Source: Motilimonas cestriensis (lineage in GTDB: Bacteria > Pseudomonadota > Gammaproteobacteria > Enterobacterales > CBDFNC01). Taken from it: DNA of 64,000 nucleotides. The DNA lies in assembly GCF_021295315.1 (NCBI RefSeq), contig NZ_JAIMJA010000012.1, positions 79,392 through 143,391 on the forward strand, in the 5' to 3' direction. The notes under the pieces are model-generated. The model searched no databases. It worked only from the letters and a program-made list of their open reading frames with translations, and was not told where the DNA came from. Below, piece after piece: positions 17,773-27,419 of the stretch. Numbering within the stretch: position 1 is the first letter of the stretch; each line of letters begins with the position of its first letter. A program made the translations under genes and the position numbers.

Positions 17773-18132
17773 TTAAGTTTCTTTTAACCTGAGCATCCAG
17801 AAAAACAAGCATAAAAAACAAACCAGTAATAATGCTTTTATCCATAAAAGTGGCGCCCAATATATTGAAATACAGAAAGCACAGCTCATCATCAGCAGTG
17901 CTTTTTGTTTAGTAGGTTTGGCAATTGAGCGATTTTTTTGCCAATTGTGGATCATTGGGCCAAACCATTGATGATTTAACAGCGCTTGATGAAAGCGTGG
18001 TGAGCTTTTGGCAAAGCAAAATGCGGCTAATAAAATAAAAGGGGTGGTTGGCAACACTGGCAAAGGAATACCAATCAGCCCAAGAACAAAAGCCAGGCTG
18101 CCAAGCACAAAGTAAAATGGCCGTTTTAGCAA
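17773..18132 (-). CDS. DUF454 family inner-membrane protein (YbaN-like)
   Basis: A 119-residue protein with three hydrophobic segments. One is near residues 7-38 (FVLGSLAFVLGLIGIPLPVL, then TTPFILLAAFCFA). Two near-adjacent ones lie at about 79-115. The PVLPTTPF and the SSPRFH...LL-x-H-x-W-F-G-P motifs define DUF454. The start appears to be TTG, with AAGGAC upstream. In E. coli ybaN also sits beside apt and priC, so the neighbourhood is conserved. Function unknown. Confidence 0.85.
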   Translation of the reverse strand: MLKRPFYFVLGSLAFVLGLIGIPLPVLPTTPFILLAAFCFAKSSPRFHQALLNHQWFGPMIHNWQKNRSIAKPTKQKALLMMSCAFCISIYWAPLLWIKALLLVCFLCLFFWMLRLKET

Positions 18133-18310
18133 TTTGATATGTCCTTAGTCACGCTATATTAACCTCAGTTCTGTTTAAGCCTAGCCAGATAGAGTATGTG
18201 TTATGGCAAAATTACGTTTTCAGAGATGAAAGCGCAAAGCGTATAGAGGTATATTTACAGCGTTTTTGCCGGAAAGCATACTATTTTGCTTATCTTGCAT
18301 TCGGGTTATA

Positions 18311-19258
18311 TTAACCCGCCCACTGATGTTGATGGCGGTCTAAAATCGCCAAGATCTCGTCAGCTTTACGGCATGGACGAATATCTGAAAACAACACGTC
18401 AGCCTCCGGGTAGCTGTACACCACGTACTTTAGCCATTGTTTAATTCGATTACTAAAATACAAGTGTTTATCACCACGACACTCTAAACCGGAATAACGA
18501 ATTAATAAATCAAGCACCTCTCGCCAAGGCATCGGCGCTTCTTTTAGTTTAATCACATTGGCTAAGTTTGGCATCGCCAATGCGCCACGCCCTAGCATTA
18601 AATCGTCACAACCACTTAAGGCTAAGCAACGCTCGGCGTCAGCAAGTTGCCAAATCTCACCATTAGCAATCACCGGAATAGCAATCGCTTGGTTCATATC
18701 ACTGATCGCAGGCCAATCAATGCGATCAGCGCGATAACCGTCGGCGCGGGTACGCCCATGCACGGTTAATTCACTGGCACCGCCTTGGTACGCGGCATCG
18801 GCAATTTCTAATCGCTGTGATTTACACTCCCAACCTAATCGCACTTTTACCGACACGGGTTTGTCTGGCACTGCCCCTCGCATCCCCTTGACCGCTTGAT
18901 AAATCACTTCCGGCTCTTTTAATAGTGCCGCGCCTCCATTCGATCCATTGACCGTTTTCGACGGGCAGCCGCAATTTAAATCAATACCCGACGAGCCGAG
19001 TTCAACCGCACGATAAGCGTTTTCTGCTAGCCATTGCGGTGCTTGTCCAAGCAGCTGTACTCGTACATCAGTACCCGAGTCGGTTTTGCCACCTTGATGC
19101 AATTCAGGACATAAGCGATAAAACACTTTTTTCGGTAACAGCATGTCAACCACACGAATAAATTCGGTGACGCATAAATCATACTGATTAATGCCCGTTA
19201 ATACTTGCCGCATTAAGGGATCAACGACCCCTTCCATCGGGGCTAACACAATACGCAT
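18311..19258 (-). CDS. dusC: tRNA-dihydrouridine(16) synthase DusC
   Basis: A 315-residue FMN-dependent tRNA-dihydrouridine synthase that reduces U16. The N-terminus [17 protein letters not shown], the catalytic-cysteine segment [20 protein letters not shown] (residues ~90-109) and [18 protein letters not shown] match the DusC subgroup rather than DusA or DusB. I place the start at ATG 19258 because GAGG lies 6 bases upstream. An in-frame ATG 12 bases earlier (19270) has no ribosome site. It stands alone. Confidence 0.93.
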   Translation of the reverse strand: MRIVLAPMEGVVDPLMRQVLTGINQYDLCVTEFIRVVDMLLPKKVFYRLCPELHQGGKTDSGTDVRVQLLGQAPQWLAENAYRAVELGSSGIDLNCGCPSKTVNGSNGGAALLKEPEVIYQAVKGMRGAVPDKPVSVKVRLGWECKSQRLEIADAAYQGGASELTVHGRTRADGYRADRIDWPAISDMNQAIAIPVIANGEIWQLADAERCLALSGCDDLMLGRGALAMPNLANVIKLKEAPMPWREVLDLLIRYSGLECRGDKHLYFSNRIKQWLKYVVYSYPEADVLFSDIRPCRKADEILAILDRHQHQWAG

Positions 19259-19563
19259 AGCTTGCCTCATTATAATAGAGCGCGAATTTTAGGGACTTAT
19301 AACGACTTTGTCACTCACTTGCGGAAATCTTAACCTTTGCGAAATTGGCAGCACTGGTTCCGCTTTGTGGCATCGCGCATCTGCGCCTGTCACATTCCCC
19401 TTTATTGCCGTCCAGCTACAGTCTCAAAACGTCCCACAATAGATCTAAATCAATCTAAGTTAATTTGTTGATGTAAATGATTTTAACTTTGACCTATATC
19501 AGCACCGAAATCAGATAAGGCCACTATGCTTTAGCCCTAAATTATCATTTGCAAGAGCAAACA

Positions 19564-19953
19564 ATGACAGAGAATGAATTAGCAGATGTGACGGGGTTTC
19601 AAACCTTACTCACGCAAAAACTCATGGACTACAAGCATCAAGTTTTAGCCATATTAAATAATGCTCAGCAATCGAGTCACCAATTAGCGGCGTCTCAACT
19701 ATTAAAGTTGAGTAATAATGACTTTATTGAGGCCGTTGTGCGGTTAGAAATGCCACAAATAAGCGATAAAGTTCGCCTTATTAAGCGCATTGACGCGGCT
19801 CTTTGCCAAATTGAATTTGGTCTTTATGGTGTTTGCTCCGATTGCGAAGAAGCCATTGAGCCAGAGCTATTAGCGAGCGACCCCACTGAGCAACGCTGTA
19901 TCTGCTGTAAAACTAAATTTGAGAAACGCAAAAAAGGCTTTATCGCGCTCTAA
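19564..19953 (+). CDS. DksA/TraR-type zinc-finger protein
   Basis: A 129-residue protein with a C-terminal C4 zinc finger: C-S-D-C, then 17 residues, then C-I-C-C-K, the DksA/TraR finger spacing. A helical N-terminal part precedes it. The conserved IDAALCQIEFGLYGVCSDC is the usual lead-in. It is shorter than true DksA (151) and lacks the clear DxxDxA coiled-coil tip. It is therefore a DksA-like paralog that may bind the RNA polymerase secondary channel. ATG 19564 is preferred over an upstream TTG (19549) because AGAGC sits before it. Confidence 0.8.
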   Translation: MTENELADVTGFQTLLTQKLMDYKHQVLAILNNAQQSSHQLAASQLLKLSNNDFIEAVVRLEMPQISDKVRLIKRIDAALCQIEFGLYGVCSDCEEAIEPELLASDPTEQRCICCKTKFEKRKKGFIAL

Positions 19954-20124
19954 CATAACCGCATTCGTCTCCCCTTTATTTTACGCGGGTAAAGCCTGCG
20001 GGCACAGGCTCAATCATTTCTTCTACTCATTAAGCAACCCGTTAATTCAAGGATGAATAAGCGAGTAACGAGCTGCCGTTAACTCTCCGTTATCGCTATT
20101 CTTACTGCTCTCGCTGATGCGCAA

Positions 20125-20823
20125 TTACATCTGCCCCACCGCCCATTGCAAAAAGGCTTTTTTCTCTGCATCCGAGAGTTGAGTAAATGTTTGCTGCGTC
20201 ATTTCAAATATTGAGCTTGTCGTTGTAGCAGATGACGGCGTTGAAGGTGCGGGTGAAGCGGCTGCTTCAGTAGGTTCAGTCACCATCGGGGCCTTAGGTG
20301 GCTCAATTACAGCTTCGCTCATTACCAGCGCGGCAATACCGTTACTTTGATTATAGGCTTTTACTTCTTGTTCATAATCGCGGGTTAATTGCACACCTTC
20401 TTTAAACAGCTCATCTTGCACTAAAGGAACAGATTTTCCATCTTGATCGACCAACGTGAAAACTGGATTTTTAGCGTACTTATCAACCGATCTTGCGGTA
20501 TATAGGTGCGGCTTTTCAACACTCACTTGGCTTAAGCCATCAGTAGAAAACGTCAGAACGATGGGTTGAGATTTAGCAATGCCACGCATATCTTCTGTGT
20601 TCACCACCCCACGCTGCGCAGCAAAACGTAATACCACTTGTTGCTTGCCTTCATCTGCTAGGGTAATACTACGATCATTTTTAAAAAATGCATTACCCGA
20701 TTCTTGGCCATTAACCACCAAAATTTCATAAATGTTCGGCACTTTAAATTCAGTGGCAGATGCCAAAAATGCGCTACAGCTTATAACAATAAAAACCATC
20801 GCTTGTTTAAATCGTTTCATCAT
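20125..20823 (-). CDS. DUF2057 family secreted protein
   Basis: A 232-residue protein with a cleavable signal peptide (MMKRFKQAMVFIVISCSAFLASA, cleavage near residue 23). The mature start EFKVPNIYEILVVNGQE and the segment RSITLADEGKQQVVLRF are DUF2057 (YccT-type) hallmarks. A Pro/Ala/Ser/Thr-rich linker (~185-207) leads to a short C-terminal helix, SDAEKKAFLQWAVGQM. The same helix motif ends the paralog at 25960-26547. It is periplasmic by prediction. GGGATC lies before ATG 20823. It lies 36 bases downstream of the porin gene on the same strand, with no obvious terminator between, so it may be cotranscribed with it. Confidence 0.85.
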   Translation of the reverse strand: MMKRFKQAMVFIVISCSAFLASATEFKVPNIYEILVVNGQESGNAFFKNDRSITLADEGKQQVVLRFAAQRGVVNTEDMRGIAKSQPIVLTFSTDGLSQVSVEKPHLYTARSVDKYAKNPVFTLVDQDGKSVPLVQDELFKEGVQLTRDYEQEVKAYNQSNGIAALVMSEAVIEPPKAPMVTEPTEAAASPAPSTPSSATTTSSIFEMTQQTFTQLSDAEKKAFLQWAVGQM

Positions 20824-20901
20824 AAGATCCCAAACCGCAAAGTTAAAAAACATAAAAGCCAGCACTAGGCTGGCTTAACTAATAATATTATTTACCAGTG
20901 A

Positions 20902-21978
20902 TTACCACTCGTAACGTAGACCTAAAGAAGCAACACCGCCTTCTTTTCTTGCTAAGCTACCTGCTGCATTAACAAGGTCTGCGCCGGTCACGCCATGGCC
21001 TTCATTGTAGCTGTAGTTAGCGAAAATTGAAGATTGTGCTGTTAATTTGTATTGGCCTTCAATAGTCCAACGATCTTGGATTTTCTTATTTGAAGATGGT
21101 GCATCTTTAAGATCTTGGTAACGATAGCCTGCACGCGTCACAAATTGACCGAAGTCATAAGCCACGACGGCATCGGTACCTTTCGTTTTATCGTTGCCAC
21201 CCGCAAATGCATCAAACTTCTCTTCTACGTAAGTCGCACCTGCGTAAAAGTCGCCGTAAAAGTACTGTGCACCAATACCGTATGTTTGGTATTCCTTCAC
21301 AGAAGAAACCGCTTTTGACTGCGTATCCGCTTTATTGAATTGGTACATAGCAACCGGTGCTAACATGCCCATGTCGCCTAGTTCAATGTTGTAACGAGCC
21401 GCGGTGTTAAAACCGTAGTCGATTGAGCTATTCGTAATATAAGCCGCTGAGAAGTCTAAACCGCCAACACTATTACGGTATTGGAAAGTACCATCTTGGC
21501 GAAATACTAATGCTGCGCCAGAATCAACGGTGTTTACGTTAGCACCCGCAACCACGTCACCACCTGCGTAGAAAATATCACCGATGTCTGTGAACATGAT
21601 AAGGCCCGATGCAACACGGCCTGCTTCAACGCGACCCGCATCAGCCATGTCTAAACCAGCCCAAACATAACGAGCATTCCAGTTAGTGTCTGATGAACCA
21701 GGCTCTTGGCTTAGTTGGTATTGCGCTTGGCCGATAACCGCCATGTTTTCGTTAACGACTTGACGACCATTAAAGCCTAAACGAGCGTAAACTGAACCAT
21801 CGGTATCACTGTCTTTATGGCCAGCAGCGTCGTAAGTGTCTTTGTTAACGAAGTTGGCTTCAACACGTCCATACATATTAAGTACTGAACCGTCTTCAGC
21901 TTTGTAGATTTCAGCTGCGTTGGCCGCACCCGTTGCAAGAAGGGTGGGAACGATTACTGCAAGAATTGTTTTTTTCAT
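20902..21978 (-). CDS. Outer-membrane porin (Gram-negative general porin family)
   Basis: A 358-residue porin. The signal peptide MKKTILAVIVPTLLATGAANA is followed by the mature start AEIYKAEDGSVLNMYGRVEA, typical of OmpC/OmpF-type trimeric porins of Vibrio and Shewanella. It alternates beta strands throughout and ends in an aromatic residue (GLRYEW), the outer-membrane insertion signal. It likely allows diffusion of small solutes. The long AT-rich upstream region (21979-22544) suggests regulated, high-level expression. Confidence 0.92.
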   Translation of the reverse strand: MKKTILAVIVPTLLATGAANAAEIYKAEDGSVLNMYGRVEANFVNKDTYDAAGHKDSDTDGSVYARLGFNGRQVVNENMAVIGQAQYQLSQEPGSSDTNWNARYVWAGLDMADAGRVEAGRVASGLIMFTDIGDIFYAGGDVVAGANVNTVDSGAALVFRQDGTFQYRNSVGGLDFSAAYITNSSIDYGFNTAARYNIELGDMGMLAPVAMYQFNKADTQSKAVSSVKEYQTYGIGAQYFYGDFYAGATYVEEKFDAFAGGNDKTKGTDAVVAYDFGQFVTRAGYRYQDLKDAPSSNKKIQDRWTIEGQYKLTAQSSIFANYSYNEGHGVTGADLVNAAGSLARKEGGVASLGLRYEW

Positions 21979-22544
21979 TGTTTCACTGCCTGTATATTAA
22001 TTGAATGCTATCGAGTTAAAACACTCGATTGGATTGTCCGTTTTAAGTGCAGTGCTTCCTTTGCGGGACGCATCATTACAAACAAATAAAAATCGGTCAA
22101 TACAGTAATAGCGACACAAACACCTGTTAAGCGGCACAAAATCAATATTAAAAACTCAAAAGGGACCAAGAAATCACCCAATTACCCGGTATAAAAATAA
22201 CGATTACATCGTTTATCAAACACTCACCAGACAATTGAAAAATAAGGAAATTAGTCACTCGTGCGAGTTAACGCATCGCCCTGTCACACTGCGGCTAGCA
22301 GATTAACAATATGATTTTTTATTTACAATAATATATTTAACGAAAAAAAATTTTAACAGCTCAAAATATAAGCAAGCAACTTAGCATAAAGCCAATGTAT
22401 ATTTACAACGCAAACATTAACCCCTTGCTTTATTTACCAAATTTTCAGTCATGCCACAGGGTTTTAACGATTGCTATCCGAACATCCTTGGGCAAAACCA
22501 GATAAGTTGTTACAATCACGCTACTTTCATTTATCGATTTCGCC
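21979..22544. promoter_or_regulatory. 566-bp AT-rich region between divergent porin and dinG
   Basis: No ORF of note. The part near the porin has many short A/T tracts (22315-22400 is strongly AT-rich) of the kind that often bind nucleoid proteins or two-component regulators. No specific operator is recognised. It must hold promoters for both the porin (minus strand) and dinG (plus strand). Confidence 0.4.
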
Positions 22545-24611
22545 ATGCTAAAACCACAAGTAAAACAGCTCATTCGTGAGACCTATCAGGCAATCAGCCA
22601 ATCCTTGCCCGACTATCAGGTACGTAAAGAGCAAAACTACTTGGTCGCCGAAATCGCAAAAACCTTGGCAGGGGAATACGACCCACAACGTCGTATCTTG
22701 GTGGCAGAAGCCGGTACAGGTATCGGTAAATCATTAGCCTATCTACTCGGCGGCTTAGCCGTAGCGCAAAACCAAAACAAAAAATTGGTTATTTCCACCG
22801 CGACAGTGACGCTGCAAGAACAGCTCATCAATAAAGATTTACCGTTCTTTTTGCAGCACAGTAGCCTGAAATTTACTTTTACCTTAGTCAAAGGGCGTGG
22901 CCGCTATTGCTGCGAGCACAAGTTACGCGAGCATGCCGATCCACAAGACGGACAGCAGGCGCTATGGGATGAAAAACCTAAAAAGTCCGATATTGATTTA
23001 ATTAAGCGACTATTTAAGGCCTACCAAGAAGGTAAATGGCAAGGTGACCGTGACACATGGCCGATGCCTATTGCGGATCATGTTTGGCAGCAAATTGTGG
23101 CTGATAAACACAGCTGTAGCCGTGCCCTGTCTCATCATCACCAATGCCCGTTTCATCGTGCCCGTGACGAGTTAGAAAAAGCCGACGTATTAATCGTTAA
23201 CCACGCATTGTTATTAGCAGATACCGAACTCGGCGGAGGCATTATCTTACCCGATCCAGATAGCTGCTTTTATGTGATGGACGAAGCGCACCACTTACCC
23301 AGTATCGCGCGCGATTTCGCCAGCGCCAATATCGCCATTAATGCCAGCATTAACTGGCTCGGCAAGTTGGAGTTACTGAACCGAAAAATAGCGCAACAAG
23401 TCAGCGGACAATCGACCATGGCCCCGGGCAGTGAAATGGTGAGTAGTGCGCTCAGTATTAAACAAGAGCTTGGCCATGTTGCCACTTTTTTTAATGCCAA
23501 TACCAGTCTGTTTCAAAATGAGTCAACCTACCGTTTTGCCATGGGCGAATTACCCGAGCCTCTCACGGTACATGCCTGCGCGATCCGTGATGAAACGAAA
23601 ACGTGTTTAAAAGCACTTAACAAGTTACTCAGTATTATCGCCGAGCAACTCAAAGACGGCGACATCAAAACAAAGGTTGCCGAGCCATTGATGGCCGACG
23701 TAGGCAGTAATGTGCAGCGTTTAGAAAACTTTTTTCAACTTTGGTTTATGCTCGCCAAAGAGCCAACTGGTAAGCATGCGCCACTCGCTTGCTGGGCCAA
23801 GCGGTTAGAGCAAACCGATGCTGACATTATGCTCGCAGCCTCTCCCATTGAAGTGGGAGGATTACTGGAAAATCAACTGTGGTCACGCGCAGCAGGTGTG
23901 TTTTTATGCTCAGCAACCTTAACCGCTTTAAACAGCTTTGATTTTTTTCGCCATCAAAGTGGCTTGAAAGAGCAAGACGGCACCCAATACTTGCGGCTTC
24001 GGTCTCCCTTTGATTACGACAAAATTACCTTGCAAATCCCCCCCATGCGCCATGAACCAGGTAATGACGCCTATGATAAAGAATTATGTGAGTTGATTCC
24101 GGCGCTGTTAGCGGAAAAGCAAGGCAACTTAGTGTTATTTGCTTCGTACTGGCAAATGCGTCTAGTGGCTGAAAAAATTAAGAGTAAAGTTAAAGCGCCA
24201 CTGTTACTACAAGGTGAATTGTCGCGTTCGCAAATGCTCGAACAATACAAAAGCCGTTGTGATAAAGGTGAAACCGCCATTATGTTTGGTACCGGCAGCC
24301 TCTCAGAAGGGTTAGACTTACCGGGGCACTACCTGACCAACCTCATTATTACTAAACTGCCTTTTGCGGTGCCGACCTCTCCCGTAGAAGAAGCACACGC
24401 AGAATGGATAGAAAGCAAAGGCGGCAATGCTTTTTTGCAAATCACCATTCCAGAGGCCAGTAAAAAACTGATTCAATCTTGTGGACGATTAGTGAGAAAA
24501 GAGAACGACTGGGGCAAAATAACCATTCTAGATCGCCGCTTAGTTACCCGTCGCTACGGTAAAGGGTTGCTTGATGCCCTGCCGCCCTTTAAAAGAGATA
24601 TTCAATATTAA
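22545..24611 (+). CDS. dinG: ATP-dependent DNA helicase DinG
   Basis: A 688-residue superfamily 2 (XPD/DinG) 5'-to-3' helicase that resolves R-loops and G-quadruplexes in E. coli. Walker A AEAGTGIGKSLAYL is near residues 55-68. Cysteines at RGRYCCEHKL and HSCSRALSHHHQCPFH form the expected Fe-S domain. The DEAH box is VMDEAHHLPS, and the helicase C motif is FGTGSLSEGLDLPG. The length is close to E. coli DinG (716). It is first in a run of five same-strand genes with 1-7 base overlaps or very short gaps. Confidence 0.93.
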   Translation: MLKPQVKQLIRETYQAISQSLPDYQVRKEQNYLVAEIAKTLAGEYDPQRRILVAEAGTGIGKSLAYLLGGLAVAQNQNKKLVISTATVTLQEQLINKDLPFFLQHSSLKFTFTLVKGRGRYCCEHKLREHADPQDGQQALWDEKPKKSDIDLIKRLFKAYQEGKWQGDRDTWPMPIADHVWQQIVADKHSCSRALSHHHQCPFHRARDELEKADVLIVNHALLLADTELGGGIILPDPDSCFYVMDEAHHLPSIARDFASANIAINASINWLGKLELLNRKIAQQVSGQSTMAPGSEMVSSALSIKQELGHVATFFNANTSLFQNESTYRFAMGELPEPLTVHACAIRDETKTCLKALNKLLSIIAEQLKDGDIKTKVAEPLMADVGSNVQRLENFFQLWFMLAKEPTGKHAPLACWAKRLEQTDADIMLAASPIEVGGLLENQLWSRAAGVFLCSATLTALNSFDFFRHQSGLKEQDGTQYLRLRSPFDYDKITLQIPPMRHEPGNDAYDKELCELIPALLAEKQGNLVLFASYWQMRLVAEKIKSKVKAPLLLQGELSRSQMLEQYKSRCDKGETAIMFGTGSLSEGLDLPGHYLTNLIITKLPFAVPTSPVEEAHAEWIESKGGNAFLQITIPEASKKLIQSCGRLVRKENDWGKITILDRRLVTRRYGKGLLDALPPFKRDIQY

Positions 24612-25396
24612 TGTTTGAACTTAGCTTTACTTTGCCCGTTGAACCCAGCTTGCTACTGCTGCTATGTGGTGTTGGACTGATCGCCGGTTTTATTGATGCA
24701 GTCGTCGGCGGTGGTGGTATGCTGACCATTCCTGCGCTATTAAGCGCCGGGTTACCGCCTCATGTCGCACTGGGAACCAATAAATTAGCCGCCACATTTG
24801 CTTCTTCTACCGCGGCATGGACTTACTATAAAAAACAGTTATTTGATCCCATTTTTTGGCGCCAATCATTTCTGGCCACTGGGATAGGTGCCATTTGCGG
24901 TACCTTAGCAGTTAACTTCGTGAGCACTGAATTACTAGAAAAAGCCCTGCCGTTGGTCATACTGGCTACCGCTATTTACACTATATTTAGTCGATTCCCC
25001 AGTGAGAAGAGCCTTTCACTGCCAAAAAGCGGTCCGAAACTGGTAAAAAAACAATGGCTACAAGGCGGTATTTTGGGCTTCTATGATGGCATTGCCGGTC
25101 CAGGCACGGGAGCATTTTGGACGGTATCAAGTATGGCACTCTATAAAGTGAATATTCTATTGTCGTCTGGCTTAGCTAAGTCAATGAACTTTACTAGCAA
25201 TTTCTTGTCTTTAATTACATTCGTCATGCTTGGCCACATCAATTGGATGTTAGGGTTGAGTATGGGCGCGTGTTTAATGATAGGCGCTTACTTGGGCGCA
25301 CATTCTGCGATCCGCTTTGGTGGCAAGTTTATCCGCCCTATTTTTGTTTGTGTGGTGATTGTAATGGCAATTAAATTGGCAATTGAAGCATGGTAG
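24611..25396 (+). CDS. TSUP family (TauE/SafE) membrane transporter
   Basis: A 261-residue integral membrane protein with about 8 hydrophobic segments and the TSUP repeat motifs. The first repeat has GFIDAVVGGGGMLTIPALL and GTNKLAATFAS; the second has GFYDGIAGPGTGAFW near residue 155. Family members move sulfite, sulfoacetate or other organic anions; the substrate is unknown here. Its ATG shares one base with the dinG stop (TAATG), and it overlaps priC by 7 bases, so it is an operon member. Confidence 0.88.
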   Translation: MFELSFTLPVEPSLLLLLCGVGLIAGFIDAVVGGGGMLTIPALLSAGLPPHVALGTNKLAATFASSTAAWTYYKKQLFDPIFWRQSFLATGIGAICGTLAVNFVSTELLEKALPLVILATAIYTIFSRFPSEKSLSLPKSGPKLVKKQWLQGGILGFYDGIAGPGTGAFWTVSSMALYKVNILLSSGLAKSMNFTSNFLSLITFVMLGHINWMLGLSMGACLMIGAYLGAHSAIRFGGKFIRPIFVCVVIVMAIKLAIEAW

Positions 25397-25956
25397 ATAT
25401 TTCACAATTATCGACCCGTTTAGCGCAGCTTACTCAGCAGTGTCAAACCCTAGACAACCAGTTAACTGCGCAGCAGCGGGAAAACTTTCATTTCAATAAA
25501 AGCTTGTTTGCCAAGCCAGAGAAAAGTTTAACAGGCTATTGCAATCAGGTCGGTAAAAGGATTAAAGATCTTGAGCAAGCATTAACCGAAGGGGTGTCAA
25601 ACCAGTTGATAGCACATCGCTGTGAAGCACTAGCTGATCAGTTTGCTGGATTATTAAAATTAGTCGCTCAGGCGCAAAAAGGTAACGGGCAGCTGTTTAG
25701 TCATCACCCCGCTCCTGAAGAAAAAAAACTCTATCAAAAACTGCAAAAACAATATGAATACGAACGACGATTAGAGCAAATGTTGGCACATAGTAAACAG
25801 CAAGGAGCAAGACTCGTTGGCGCAGAAAAACGCAGTGCTCAACAAGCAACAAAAACCTTAGAAGGGCGGCTAGAGCGTTGTAAAACAGCAACCTTTGCTG
25901 TTGAATTGGCGATCAGAGAATTCGAAAGCTCCAGTGCATTTATCGGGAATTTTTAA
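25390..25956 (+). CDS. priC: Primosomal replication protein PriC
   Basis: A 188-residue helical, basic protein matching PriC (replication restart protein N''). It starts VDISQLSTRLAQLTQQCQTL, with the conserved FNKSLF and YCNQVGKRIKDLE segments near residues 35-60. PriC loads DnaB at stalled forks that have leading-strand gaps. It overlaps the TSUP gene and is followed after 3 bases by a DUF2057 gene and then rsmS. priC next to rsmS (ybaM) is conserved in enterobacteria, which supports the call. Confidence 0.88.
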   Translation: MVDISQLSTRLAQLTQQCQTLDNQLTAQQRENFHFNKSLFAKPEKSLTGYCNQVGKRIKDLEQALTEGVSNQLIAHRCEALADQFAGLLKLVAQAQKGNGQLFSHHPAPEEKKLYQKLQKQYEYERRLEQMLAHSKQQGARLVGAEKRSAQQATKTLEGRLERCKTATFAVELAIREFESSSAFIGNF

Positions 25957-25959
25957 ATC

Positions 25960-26547
25960 ATGATGTTGCGTGTTATCACTTTTCTCAGCTGTTTATTGAG
26001 CTGCACTAGCGCCTTTGCCGGCAGCCAAATTCAGATACCATCAATGTTTAAATTGCTTTATCACAACGGCGAGAAAACCCAGCTCACCTTTTACAATAAA
26101 GCGCCACTGCAACTCACTGCCGGTAGGCAACAACTGGTATTGCAATATCAACAGGCCTTTGATGGTGAAGCAGACAGCGCCTTTATTTCTGTGCCTATCG
26201 TTTTATACTTTTTTGCCAAGCCGCAGCAACAATTACGTATTGTAGCCAGTAAGCCTAGAAATAAATCAGAAGCACAAAGCTTTGCAACTACACCAGAGTT
26301 TACGTTGGTGGATCTCAGTAGAGGCTCGGAGGTTGGCTTTGACACCATTTTAACGCCGCGCTTTGGCTGGCAAAATGGCCCTAACATTGCGTTACTTGAT
26401 GAAATCAAAAAAGGCCAACAGCAACCCGACCAGCAACGTATTTTGAACCAACTAAAACTGCTCTACCAAAATGCGAACGCCGAAAAGCAGACACAATTCC
26501 TGCAATGGTTAAAACAAGAAAAGCAGCTTCGAAAGGACACACCATGA
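25960..26547 (+). CDS. DUF2057 family secreted protein (second copy)
   Basis: A 195-residue paralog of the protein at 20125-20823. The signal peptide is MMLRVITFLSCLLSCTSAFA. The mature start QIQIPSMFKLLYHNGEKTQL parallels the other copy, and the C-terminal helix NAEKQTQFLQWLKQEK echoes its AFLQWAVGQM. It overlaps rsmS by ATGA. Predicted periplasmic; the function of the family is not established. Its place inside the priC-rsmS pair is unusual. Confidence 0.85.
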   Translation: MMLRVITFLSCLLSCTSAFAGSQIQIPSMFKLLYHNGEKTQLTFYNKAPLQLTAGRQQLVLQYQQAFDGEADSAFISVPIVLYFFAKPQQQLRIVASKPRNKSEAQSFATTPEFTLVDLSRGSEVGFDTILTPRFGWQNGPNIALLDEIKKGQQQPDQQRILNQLKLLYQNANAEKQTQFLQWLKQEKQLRKDTP

Positions 26548-26711
26548 GTTTAAACAACGCCCCAAAACACATCCAATTAGCCGTTGACCTGATACAGTTA
26601 CTAGAAGAAAACCAAATCGACACTGCCACAGCGGTCGCGGCTTTAGAAGTCGTATTAACTGATTGTAAACAAAAACAGTCCTTTGAAAATAACACGAGCA
26701 ATGCCAGTTAA
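26544..26711 (+). CDS. rsmS: RsmS/YbaM family small regulatory protein
   Basis: A 55-residue protein that starts MSLNNAPKHIQLAVDLIQLL and continues EENQID, nearly the same pattern as E. coli YbaM/RsmS (DUF2496, 53 residues). RsmS is reported as a pleiotropic regulator in Pectobacterium. The start is ATG 26544 (ATGA overlap with the DUF2057 stop), with GAAAGGACAC just upstream. Longer frames that begin at 26505 lie inside the preceding gene. Last gene of the dinG-rsmS run. Confidence 0.88.
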   Translation: MSLNNAPKHIQLAVDLIQLLEENQIDTATAVAALEVVLTDCKQKQSFENNTSNAS

Positions 26712-26808
26712 CGGTCAAGCTGAGTCAGGTAAAAACAATGCTGGCAAGATCAATAACCCCAATAACTAATCAATAACTAATCAATAACCAAATAGACTGT
26801 TTTCTCGG

Positions 26809-27309
26809 TTACTTAGCGGCCACCGAATCAATCGCGCGCCACATGCTAAAAGCCCTTGCGACAAATAGCCCGCTAAATGAGCCATATATTATACTGCAGA
26901 CAACAATGAAAGTTGGATCAGATACAATGGTAGGCTGCAGAGCATTTAACACTCCAACAAAATATTTTGTAAAAAATATTGCCATCATTAATACAAGAGG
27001 AATCCAGCTGCCGGGAATAATAAAACTCGCTAAGTCGGCGTTGAACTGAACTTTTTTTACCGGAAAATATTTTGCCACGCTATAAGCTATTAACACCAAG
27101 GCCAAAAACCATAGCCCCACCGGGAGCCAAGCTAAACCAAAACTCGACTGCACGCCAAGATAGGATAGTAACGCCATGCCAATTGGCAGTGGTAAAATCA
27201 GATACTTTCTTACTTTTCTATCCTTAGATTGTTGAATACCAAGAACAATTAAAAACAACAATAACCCAAACACCCATTTTGGCGTGTGCGCCAATATTTG
27301 CAACATCAT
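26809..27309 (-). CDS. DUF6622 family multipass membrane protein
   Basis: A 166-residue inner-membrane protein with about five hydrophobic segments (residues ~9-25, 34-53, 58-80, 95-120, 130-155). It starts MMLQILAHTPKWVFGLLLFL, the conserved N-terminus of this family. A basic QQSKDRKVRKY loop lies after helix one. No function is known. It converges with the dinG-rsmS run. Confidence 0.75.
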   Translation of the reverse strand: MMLQILAHTPKWVFGLLLFLIVLGIQQSKDRKVRKYLILPLPIGMALLSYLGVQSSFGLAWLPVGLWFLALVLIAYSVAKYFPVKKVQFNADLASFIIPGSWIPLVLMMAIFFTKYFVGVLNALQPTIVSDPTFIVVCSIIYGSFSGLFVARAFSMWRAIDSVAAK

Positions 27310-27419
27310 GCATTAAGACCCACAATTAACTGATTGTTAAATCACTATAACCTACTGTTTAATAAGCTGTACTAGCTCAGACTTGATCTGACACTTACTT
27401 GTGTACATTACCTGCAGCA

